The notes beneath the pieces are model-generated. The model was given only the letters and a program-made list of their open reading frames with translations, made no database searches and was not told where the DNA came from. A stretch of DNA of 64,000 bases, from assembly GCA_039933105.1 (NCBI GenBank), contig JBDTOT010000006.1, positions 1-64,000 on the forward strand, written 5' to 3'. The position numbers were made by a program, and so were the translations under genes. How positions within the stretch are numbered: the stretch's first letter is position 1; each line of letters starts with the position of its first letter. Source of the DNA: FEN-1219 sp039933105. GTDB taxonomy: Bacteria > Pseudomonadota > Gammaproteobacteria > Steroidobacterales > Rariloculaceae. This document shows, piece by piece, positions 7,232-14,153 of this stretch.

Positions 7232-9208
7232 CTAGCGAGGGCCGTAATGCGGCAGCGGCGCGCCGAGCTCGTACGCGCCGAGATCGGGCGCTTTGCCCTT
7301 GAAGCCGTCGGTGATGCCCGGCAGCACGACGCCGGCATCCACCGCCCGCGAACCGGCCTTCAGACGCAGGTCCACTTGCTCCGGAGTGTAGAGCTGCGTC
7401 GGCTTGGTGAAGTCCGGCGCCGTCGCTTTCACGAACACGGAGTAGTCGATCATTCGGCTGTGCTTGTCCTGGCCCGTCGCGCGCTGGTAGTCGGCGAGCG
7501 TCTTGAACTGCCGGACTTCGCGCTTCGACTTGTAGTCGACCGGTCCGCCGTTCGGCGGCGAGTTCCACTGGAACGAGAACTCGGCGCCGTCGTTCGCGTA
7601 GAAGCCGTTGTAGTCGGAGTCGCTCCACGGCGTATGCGTGTCGATTGCAAACACCGCGGGCCGCGCCTTCTGTCCCAAGATCAGGTTGTTGCGGAAATGC
7701 ATGTTCGAAGCTGGTGTCAGCTGCGCGACCTCGCCGACGTACGTGTTCTGGTACACGAGGATGCCGCTCGGGTCCGCCTGGATTTTCAGCGGCCCATACA
7801 CGCCGTTGTAGACCACGTTGCGAATGAAATACACGGGCCCGCCGAAGATTGGCTGCGGGCTCATGCCGCCGGTCGCCACGTTGAAGCACAGATTCCGGAA
7901 CAACCGCACGTTGTGCATGCCGCCGTCGGTCTCGAAGCAGTTGTCGTGCACGTTTGACACGTCGTTGCCGTAGATGTCGATGGATACCGGCATCCGGTCA
8001 CGGGGCGTGTTCGGATAGTCGTCGGGCATGCCGTACGTTGCATGATCGAGCCCGTCATGGAAATTGCGCACGCGGTTGTAGGCCATGACATGGCCGCCGC
8101 CGTAAATCGACACGGCGTAGTACGACTTCATACGCCGCTTCTGCTCATACGCGGGGTCTTCGCTCCATGGCCACACGCGCAGCCAGCCGAAGAGATAACC
8201 CGGATCGTCGCGGCCGATCATCACGTTGTCGGCAATGTAGAAGTTGCGCGAGCCGGACCAGTCGCTATGCAGAACCTCGCCGACGTTCTCGAATTTCGAG
8301 CGTTTGACCGTGAGGCCGATAGCACCGGCAATTTTCTTTTGTCCGGCCTCGATCGCGATGTTCGTGTTGCGGAACGTGAGGCCTTCGAAATACGTGTAGT
8401 CGGCTGCGATGACGTTGAACAGCACGTTGTTGCCGTCGCCGTCGAAGATCGCCTCGCCGTCGCCCGCCGCTTTGATCGCGATCGGCTTATCGGCCGTGCC
8501 GTTTTGCGTCAGATAGAACGTGCCATCCCACGGCGTGCCGCAGCAGGTTGTGTTGCGAGAGTCGATCTCGTGGCTGTAGCTGAAGCGGTCGAAGTCCTTG
8601 TACACGCCCGCGTGCACGAGGAGCGTGTCGCCGGGCTCCACGCGCGGCGGCGACGCGCGGCTCCAGTCGCCACCGAGCGAGTTCTTGTAGTACGCGGCGA
8701 GCAAGCCGTTGAATGCGGGCTCCTGGCGCGGACCTTTGTACTCGAACGGATAGACGTGATACGTGTGCCCGCCGGCGGCGGCCTGCGGCTCGGGGCGCGT
8801 GCGAACCTTGACGACGCGCTCGGCTTCGCCACTGACGCCATCGGCGTCCGCGAGCTTGAAGCGCACTTCGTACTCCGTGTTTTCTTTGAGCTCGAATACG
8901 CTGCCGGCGAACATATTCGGCGCGACGTACCAGAGTGTGTCTGTGTAGAACGTATGCTCGTTCTGCACCCGTAGCAGCGGCAGGCTCTCGTGCCAGGCGC
9001 TATCGCCGCTCTGACGGTAGGCGACGGCGACAGCCGCGTTCCGGTTCGCGTCGCCTTCGATGTACCACTCGAATCCGAGCGAGATCAGCGTGGGCGGTTC
9101 GACGATGAGCTCGCCTGCGGTCACCGCCTGTTGGGCCTGGGCCGTGGCGGCGACTATGTAGAGGTGCGCCGCCGCGAGAGCGGCGATCGTGCGGACTAGT
9201 GTGTGCAT
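7232..9208 (-). CDS. Exported right-handed parallel beta-helix repeat protein
   Basis: A 658-residue secreted protein. The signal peptide ends near ATAQAQ (residue 24). Residues about 35-130 form a fibronectin-like domain (TEYEVRFKLADADGVSGEAE). From about residue 200 onward come short repeated strands with Asn/Asp turns (FNVIAADYTYFEGLTFRNTN; VRLFRNLCFNVA), the signature of a pectate-lyase-like beta-helix. It may bind or cleave a polysaccharide, but catalytic residues cannot be assigned. The start is ATG at 9208, preceded by GGGGGG; an upstream extension of the frame is Arg/Pro-rich and rejected. Confidence 0.78.
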   Translation of the reverse strand: MHTLVRTIAALAAAHLYIVAATAQAQQAVTAGELIVEPPTLISLGFEWYIEGDANRNAAVAVAYRQSGDSAWHESLPLLRVQNEHTFYTDTLWYVAPNMFAGSVFELKENTEYEVRFKLADADGVSGEAERVVKVRTRPEPQAAAGGHTYHVYPFEYKGPRQEPAFNGLLAAYYKNSLGGDWSRASPPRVEPGDTLLVHAGVYKDFDRFSYSHEIDSRNTTCCGTPWDGTFYLTQNGTADKPIAIKAAGDGEAIFDGDGNNVLFNVIAADYTYFEGLTFRNTNIAIEAGQKKIAGAIGLTVKRSKFENVGEVLHSDWSGSRNFYIADNVMIGRDDPGYLFGWLRVWPWSEDPAYEQKRRMKSYYAVSIYGGGHVMAYNRVRNFHDGLDHATYGMPDDYPNTPRDRMPVSIDIYGNDVSNVHDNCFETDGGMHNVRLFRNLCFNVATGGMSPQPIFGGPVYFIRNVVYNGVYGPLKIQADPSGILVYQNTYVGEVAQLTPASNMHFRNNLILGQKARPAVFAIDTHTPWSDSDYNGFYANDGAEFSFQWNSPPNGGPVDYKSKREVRQFKTLADYQRATGQDKHSRMIDYSVFVKATAPDFTKPTQLYTPEQVDLRLKAGSRAVDAGVVLPGITDGFKGKAPDLGAYELGAPLPHYGPR

Positions 9209-9354
9209 GGATCCCCCCTGACCGATGGCCGATTGTAGCCGGGGCGGTGCGGCGGGGTTACGCTCGGTGCATCCAAAACCAGGCCCGGCGGCATCCGCAA
9301 GGTGACCGAAGCAACGGCTGCAACCTGCCGCCACCGGTCCGAATGGAGGAGCAG

Positions 9355-9735
9355 ATGGATGCGGGTGTAGTCGCCCTTTTTATACCGATTACGATCGCCA
9401 TCACCGTGGGCGTCGTTGTCCTGGTTTTCTTGTTTCTTCGCTACCGAGCGCGGCTCGACTATCAACAGACTGTGCGGTTTGCCGTCGAGAAGGGGCAGCA
9501 GCTGACGCCCGAATTTCTCGAGCGGCTCGCCGAACGATCAATCAAGCACGAACGAAATCCGGACCGCGACCTGCGCTTCGGGGCGATTGCCATCGCGATC
9601 GGGATCGCCATCGGGAGCTTCGGCTTGATTCTGGGCGAACCCGATGCGGTGCGACCGCTGATCGGGGTAGGCAATCTGCCGTTTCTAGTGGGGGTGGCGA
9701 TGCTTGCGCTCTGGAAGTTCGCGCCGCGTGAATAG
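9355..9735 (+). CDS. DUF6249-like membrane protein
   Basis: A 126-residue protein. An N-terminal helix (VVALFIPITIAITVGVVVLV) is followed by a cytoplasmic segment containing QQTVRFAVEKGQQLTPEFLERL, then two more helices. This layout matches DUF6249 proteins that often lie next to ECF sigma factors. The ATG at 9355 is chosen because GGAGGAG lies just upstream; the in-frame ATG at 9343 would fall within that ribosome site. The sigma gene begins 28 bases downstream, so the three genes to 10641 probably form one operon. Confidence 0.78.
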   Translation: MDAGVVALFIPITIAITVGVVVLVFLFLRYRARLDYQQTVRFAVEKGQQLTPEFLERLAERSIKHERNPDRDLRFGAIAIAIGIAIGSFGLILGEPDAVRPLIGVGNLPFLVGVAMLALWKFAPRE

Positions 9736-9763
9736 CGGCGCGCGTCGCTTTCGCTAGACGCTC

Positions 9764-10318
9764 TTGGTCGTGGACGAACCGAGCGACGAAGAACTCGTCG
9801 CCCGCGTCGTGGCAGCGGAGGATGCCGCTGCCTTTGAAATACTGGTGCGCCGCCACCAGTCGAAGGTGCGTAACTGGTTACGGCAGCTCACGCGCGATCC
9901 GGCTCGCGCCGACGATCTCGCTCAGGAAACATTCATCCGTGCGTGGCAACGCCTGCGTACGTTCCAGGGCCGGGGCAAGTTCATGTCGTGGGTCATGAAG
10001 ATTGCGTTCAATTCGTTCTTGCAGGCGCGGCGCCGGCCAGACTACGGTACGACGGTCGAGTTTACTGAGCGTAACGAGGACGTCGTGGTGCCGTTCCTCG
10101 AGGCGCCCGACGTGGAGAAGATGCTCGCCGTGCTTGCGACTGATGAGCGGCACGTGATGATTCTTTGTTACGCGCACGGCATGAGCCACGGAGATGTTGC
10201 GGAAGTGCTCGACCTGCCGCTCGGTACGGTCAAATCGCACGCGCAACGCGCGAAGACCAAGATCCGCGAGCATTTCGGGATCGACGCACCGGCAGCGCGC
10301 CGTGCAGGGAGAGGATGA
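9764..10318 (+). CDS. ECF RNA polymerase sigma factor (sigma-70 region 2 and 4)
   Basis: Up to 184 residues. Region 2 contains DDLAQETFIRAWQRL (about residues 52-66) and the -10-binding stretch around KFMSWVMKIAFNSF. Region 4 has the helix-turn-helix MSHGDVAEVLDLPLGTVKSHAQRAKTKIRE. The frame opens at TTG 9764; the GTG at 9770 is an equally plausible start. The stop overlaps the next gene by ATGA, and that product looks like a membrane anti-sigma factor, so regulation by sequestration is likely. Confidence 0.9.
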   Translation: MVVDEPSDEELVARVVAAEDAAAFEILVRRHQSKVRNWLRQLTRDPARADDLAQETFIRAWQRLRTFQGRGKFMSWVMKIAFNSFLQARRRPDYGTTVEFTERNEDVVVPFLEAPDVEKMLAVLATDERHVMILCYAHGMSHGDVAEVLDLPLGTVKSHAQRAKTKIREHFGIDAPAARRAGRG

Positions 10319-10641
10319 TGTCGGACGACGAACAGGACTGGATCGCCGCCTTCGCTTCCGCCAACCGGGAGCTTCCCGGCGAACGATTCACGACCCAAGT
10401 GGTGCGTCGAGTGCGGCGCCGGCTGTGGATTCGGGGCGCGGTGCTCGGCGCAGCATGCGTGCTCGGTGCCGTTTCCGCGCTGGGGCCACTGCATCAAATG
10501 TGGGACTCGGTCTCGATGGGGCTCAGCACGATAACGGTGCAGTGGCGTGACGTAACCTGGTACATGCAATATGGGTTACCGTCACTCTTCTTGTCCGTCG
10601 CTTTTGCATGGCCGATTCTTGCGCGCTGGCTCGCCCGGTGA
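10315..10641 (+). CDS. Small membrane protein, probable anti-sigma partner
   Basis: A 108-residue protein with a cytosolic N-terminus of about 40 residues, a helix around IRGAVLGAACVLGAVSAL, a short periplasmic segment and a second helix near the C-terminus. It lacks the zinc-binding HxxxCxxC of classical ZAS anti-sigma factors. Its role is inferred from the ATGA overlap with the ECF sigma gene and from size and topology. Confidence 0.6.
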   Translation: MMSDDEQDWIAAFASANRELPGERFTTQVVRRVRRRLWIRGAVLGAACVLGAVSALGPLHQMWDSVSMGLSTITVQWRDVTWYMQYGLPSLFLSVAFAWPILARWLAR

Positions 10642-10692
10642 CGTTTTGCGCGATTCGCGCATCTAACCAAGCGTGCAGCCTGCATAGTTAAT

Positions 10693-10768
10693 GGGTCCCC
10701 CGGCTGCGTTATCCCGCTTGACGTTTCCTCCCCAAATGAAACCCAACGGACTGCGCGACGGGGGACCC
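10693..10768. ncRNA. C-rich-loop structured element, copy 1
   Basis: A hairpin of about 76 nt in the 151-base gap between two convergent genes. The outer stem is a perfect 9-bp pairing, gggtccccc (10693-10701) with gggggaccc (10760-10768). An inner helix pairs 10703-10708 with 10754-10759, with one mismatch and one G-U. The apical hairpin pairs GTTTC with GAAAC around the loop CTCCCCAAAT, flanked by TTG/CAA and CCG/CGG pairs. A second copy at 32308-32381 has the same apical sequence but a different, still paired, outer stem. No U-run follows on either strand, so it is not a simple intrinsic terminator. Strand of expression, if any, is unknown. Confidence 0.55.
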
Positions 10769-10792
10769 GCCAATTCTCTGTAACCTCGGCTC

Positions 10793-11374
10793 TCATAGCC
10801 CGAGTAGTCGGCGGCCGATATCGAGTAGGGCCCGGCCCGCGAAGATATACGCGGCGCAGATCGCGCCCTCTCCGAGCATGACGCCCAGCAAGAAGCGGCC
10901 GAAGGGAATTTTCATCGCTCCACAGACGTAGCAGATCAAGTCCGTGGGGGCCACGGGCAGGAAGCTCCACGCCGCTACGATCGTCGTCGGGTGGCGCGCC
11001 AGTGCCGCGCGTACGCGCGCAACCTTTTCTGGATACTTGGCTTCGAAGTACTCGGCCAAATGCAGCGACTCCGCGAATGCATAGATGCTGGCCGAGGAGA
11101 TCGCGATGCCGAGCAAAGTGAGTGCGAACAGCGGCACTGGCGGGAAGAGCGGGATCGCGAGCAACACCAGGTTCGTGCACGGGATCAGCGTGAAGCCGCG
11201 GACCGACCCCAGCAGCAGATACAACCCGTAGCCGAGGAGGGTGGACGAGGTCGCGAGCCCCCGGAACTCATCGCTCCACCCGCCGGTGTGTGCGTAGTAG
11301 AGGTATAGGAACGTAGCGGCGAACGCGAGCCAGAGGATCAGGCGTAGTCGACGAACGGTGCGCGGGCTCCTCAG
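10793..11374 (-). CDS. TVP38/DedA-like (VTT domain) membrane protein with probable CTG start
   Basis: The first canonical start in this frame is TTG at 11224, which would give 143 residues and cut off an obvious N-terminal helix (LRLILWLAFAATFLYLYY). The frame continues upstream with family-like sequence to a CTG at 11374 that overlaps the preceding gene's TGA as CTGA, mimicking the ATGA/GTGA couplings elsewhere. No ATG, GTG or TTG lies between the upstream in-frame TAA and 11224. The full product would be 193 residues. The VTT core includes RGFTLIPCTNLVLLAIPLF and the FLPVAPTDLICYVCG segment. Role: SNARE-associated/TVP38 membrane protein, possibly lipid scrambling. Confidence 0.68.
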   Translation of the reverse strand: MRSPRTVRRLRLILWLAFAATFLYLYYAHTGGWSDEFRGLATSSTLLGYGLYLLLGSVRGFTLIPCTNLVLLAIPLFPPVPLFALTLLGIAISSASIYAFAESLHLAEYFEAKYPEKVARVRAALARHPTTIVAAWSFLPVAPTDLICYVCGAMKIPFGRFLLGVMLGEGAICAAYIFAGRALLDIGRRLLGL

Positions 11375-12606
11375 CGCGGCCAGACCACGCCCTGCGATTC
11401 GCCCGGAATCGGCCCGAGGCCGCGATAGACGAACTTCTGAACCCGCTTACCTTCGTAGGTCTCGGTCGTGTAGATGTTGCCCTGCGAGTCCGTCGCGATG
11501 CTGTGCACGCCGAAGAACTGGCCCGGCTGGCGACCGCCGTCACCGAAGCTCGTCAAGATTTTCATCGACTCGCGGTGGATGACGTACACGCGCTCGTTCA
11601 GTCCGTCCGCGAGGTAGATGTAAGCCTGACCAGGGTCCTTCGAGAGCGCGATGTCCCACACCGAGCCGGCGCCGCGCGTCTCGGGCGCCACGATCAGCTC
11701 GCTGACGAACGTCCCGTCCTTGCGGAACACTTGAATGCGGTCGTTCACGCGGTCGCACACGTAGAGCAGCCCGTCGTTCGTCGGCTCGGCGCAGTGCACG
11801 GGGTTGCGGAACTGCTGCGCGGGCGGTGCGCTCGGGTCGTAGGGGCCCAAGTCGGTGTCGTCCGGCTTGTTGCCGTACGCGCCCCAGTAGCGCTTGCGTG
11901 CGCCGGTGTTCATGTCGATGACGACCACGCGCCTGTTGCCGTAGCCGTCGGAGATATAGGCTTCGTTCGCGCTCGCGTCGATCGAGATTTTCGCCACGCG
12001 CCAGAAATTCACGGGGTCATTGCTGCCCTTGTTCTGCCCCGGCTTGCCGAGCTGCAGCAGGAGCTGGCCGGTGCGCGTGAACTTCAGCAGGTGCGCGTCG
12101 CCGGGATCATTGCCGCCGATCCACACGTTGTCCATCTGATCGACGGTGATGCCGTGGTTCGACTTCGGCCAGTCGTAGCCCGGGCCGGGGCCGCCCCACG
12201 AGCCCGCGAGATTGCCTGCGGCGTCGAACTCGAGCACCGGCGGCGCCACGCCGCAGCATTCGCCCTTCGGGGCGTTCCTACCGGCGCTGGCCTCGGTCTC
12301 TGCGTTCAGCGCCTGGCGCCGGTGGATGATCCACACGTGATCGCGCGAGTCGACGGCTACGCCGATGGCCGAGCCGATCAGCCAGTGGTTCGGCAGCGGC
12401 TTCGGCCACAGCGGGTCCACCTCGAAGCGCGGGGCGACGCCGGCATCGCCGGGCTTGGCCGTTGACGCTGCAGCGGCGGGCGCGGCGGCGAGCGGTGCCG
12501 CGGCGGCAGCGGGCACATTGGTCGCCGCGGGCGGCACGGTGCTGTTGCAGGCGGCGAGCAATGCGCTCGCGACAGCGAGTACGGAGATTCCGATCCGACG
12601 ATGCAT
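11371..12606 (-). CDS. Lipoprotein with NHL/six-bladed beta-propeller
   Basis: A 411-residue protein. The N-terminus ends in a lipobox (ALLAAC, Cys20), followed by an Ala/Pro-rich linker to about residue 55. The rest shows repeated propeller blades such as GITVDQMDNVWIGGND, AYISDGYGNRRVVVID and GVHSIATDSQGNIYTTET. NHL propellers of this type bind ligands or act as lyase/lactonase scaffolds; no catalytic site is evident. The start ATG follows a GGGGG run. Its stop is interleaved with the start of the TVP38-like gene. Confidence 0.82.
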   Translation of the reverse strand: MHRRIGISVLAVASALLAACNSTVPPAATNVPAAAAAPLAAAPAAAASTAKPGDAGVAPRFEVDPLWPKPLPNHWLIGSAIGVAVDSRDHVWIIHRRQALNAETEASAGRNAPKGECCGVAPPVLEFDAAGNLAGSWGGPGPGYDWPKSNHGITVDQMDNVWIGGNDPGDAHLLKFTRTGQLLLQLGKPGQNKGSNDPVNFWRVAKISIDASANEAYISDGYGNRRVVVIDMNTGARKRYWGAYGNKPDDTDLGPYDPSAPPAQQFRNPVHCAEPTNDGLLYVCDRVNDRIQVFRKDGTFVSELIVAPETRGAGSVWDIALSKDPGQAYIYLADGLNERVYVIHRESMKILTSFGDGGRQPGQFFGVHSIATDSQGNIYTTETYEGKRVQKFVYRGLGPIPGESQGVVWPR

Positions 12607-12716
12607 GGCTCCCCCAGTCGTCAGCGTGGCCCTTCGAGCGAGGGCTGTTCTTCACTTCGATAATAGCGGAAATTGTCCGCGACGATAGGCCGGGAGCGTT
12701 CGGAAGGCGGCACGCG

Positions 12717-14021
12717 ATGCGGGTTCGGGGGCTGATATTCGTGGTGCTCGCCGCGGTCGCAAACTTGCTGCCGGCCGCTGCGCGCGCTCACGAGCCTCCG
12801 AACGACGTCACTATCCAACTGCTCGTGCGGCCTGCGGGCGAGCGTTTGCAGGTATTCGTGCGCGCGCCGCTCGAAGCGATGCAGGACATCGACTTCCCGA
12901 CGTTCGGCGCCGGTTACCTCGACGTCGCGCGCGCCGATCCGCAGTTCAATCACGCCGCGCAGGTGTGGCTCGCGGATGCCCTCGACGTGTACGAAGGCGA
13001 GCGCCACGTCGCACCGATTGCGATCGTTGCCGTGCGTGCGTCGATTCCGAGCGATCGCTCGTTCGCGACATTCGAAGGTGCGCTCGCGCACCTGCGTGCC
13101 GCGCCGCTGCCTGAGGGCACGCAGCTCGTGTGGCAGCAGGCGCTGATCGATGTGTTGCTCGAAGCTCCCATCGAATCCGCCAACGCGCGGTTTTCGATCG
13201 CGCTACGGTTCGGCCGGCTCGGTCAGCACGTCGTAACCGCGCTGCACTTCAGCAACGGCGCCGTGGAGCGCGTGTTCCAACTCGACGGCGACGCCGGACT
13301 CGTGCCGCTCGATCCGCGTCTGTCGCAAGCGCTGCTGCGATTCGTGAGCCAAGGCTTTGCGCACATCCTCGACGGCACGGATCATTTGTTGTTCCTGCTG
13401 TGCCTCGTGGTGCCGTTTCGTCGTGAGCTGCGCACACTCGTGTGGATCGTCACGGCATTCACGGTGGGGCACTCCGTGACGTTGCTCGGCGCGGCCTTCG
13501 GCGCCGCGCCCACCGCATTGTGGTTCCCGCCGCTGATCGAGGTGCTGATCGCGGCGTCGATCTTTTACACGGCGGTCGAGAACGTGGTGGCGCCGAATGC
13601 GCGCACGCGCTGGTTGCTCGCGTTCGGCTTCGGGCTAGTGCACGGCTTCGGCTTTTCGTTCGCGCTCGCCAACACGCTCCAGTTTGCGGGCTCGCACCTC
13701 CTGACATCGCTGGTTGCGTTCAACGTCGGCATCGAACTCGGGCAAGTGCTCGTGCTCGCGGTGTTCGTGCCGGCACTCTATGTGTTGTTCCGCTACGTGC
13801 CGGAGCGCGTCGGCGGCATCGTGCTCGCAGCGCTCGTTGCCCATACCGCGTGGCACTGGCTCATCGAACGCTTTGCTATTTTGAGGAACTTCCATCCGAG
13901 CGCGAGCGAAGTGCTCGGAGCGGTCATCGACAGCGGCTTGCCTTGGCTCGTCGGTGTGCTGGTGCTCGTTGCGGCGGGCACGCGCGTCGTGCTGCGGACG
14001 CGGCGGTTGCAGCCGCGCTGA
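12717..14021 (+). CDS. HupE/UreJ-family membrane protein
   Basis: A 434-residue protein. The signal peptide ends at AAARA, so the mature N-terminus would begin with His. Residues 25-210 form an extracytoplasmic domain. From about residue 215 come at least six helices with the HupE/UreJ_2 motifs GFAHILDGTDHLLFLLCL, FTVGHSVTL and FGLVHGFGF, whose histidines and aspartates are the candidate metal-handling residues. There are no hydrogenase or urease genes nearby, so nickel import is unproven. The ATG at 12717 is preferred; the longer open frame is Arg-rich. Confidence 0.82.
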   Translation: MRVRGLIFVVLAAVANLLPAAARAHEPPNDVTIQLLVRPAGERLQVFVRAPLEAMQDIDFPTFGAGYLDVARADPQFNHAAQVWLADALDVYEGERHVAPIAIVAVRASIPSDRSFATFEGALAHLRAAPLPEGTQLVWQQALIDVLLEAPIESANARFSIALRFGRLGQHVVTALHFSNGAVERVFQLDGDAGLVPLDPRLSQALLRFVSQGFAHILDGTDHLLFLLCLVVPFRRELRTLVWIVTAFTVGHSVTLLGAAFGAAPTALWFPPLIEVLIAASIFYTAVENVVAPNARTRWLLAFGFGLVHGFGFSFALANTLQFAGSHLLTSLVAFNVGIELGQVLVLAVFVPALYVLFRYVPERVGGIVLAALVAHTAWHWLIERFAILRNFHPSASEVLGAVIDSGLPWLVGVLVLVAAGTRVVLRTRRLQPR

Positions 14022-14122
14022 ACCCTAGCGGACGTCGCTAGTAGTGCCGCTGCCGAAATCGGCCGTGCTAGTCGGTGCCGCCGCAACTCTCGCGTGAGCT
14101 TTCCGGTATCGTGCGCGTGTTT

Positions 14123-14153
14123 GGGGTTGGGGTTGGGGACGCATGCGTTGGGG
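14123..14153 (+). promoter_or_regulatory. Four G4 tracts spanning the start of the DUF5916 gene (possible G-quadruplex)
   Basis: Three tandem TTGGGG units (G-runs at 14123-14126, 14129-14132, 14135-14138) lead into the ATG at 14143, and a fourth GGGG lies at 14150-14153 within codons 3-4. The third run is at ribosome-site distance. A folded quadruplex in the mRNA would occlude initiation. Confidence 0.4.

Noticed and set aside
10693..10768. Intrinsic terminator for the sigma operon
   Set aside because: No U-run on either strand, a large internal loop, and a second copy upstream of another operon.
10693..10768. Known riboswitch (cyclic di-GMP, cobalamin, TPP, glycine)
   Set aside because: None of their conserved cores can be matched to the element on either strand.
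14123..14138. TTGGGG repeats as a telomere or linear-replicon end
   Set aside because: Only three units, inside a normal intergenic gap with genes continuing on both sides.
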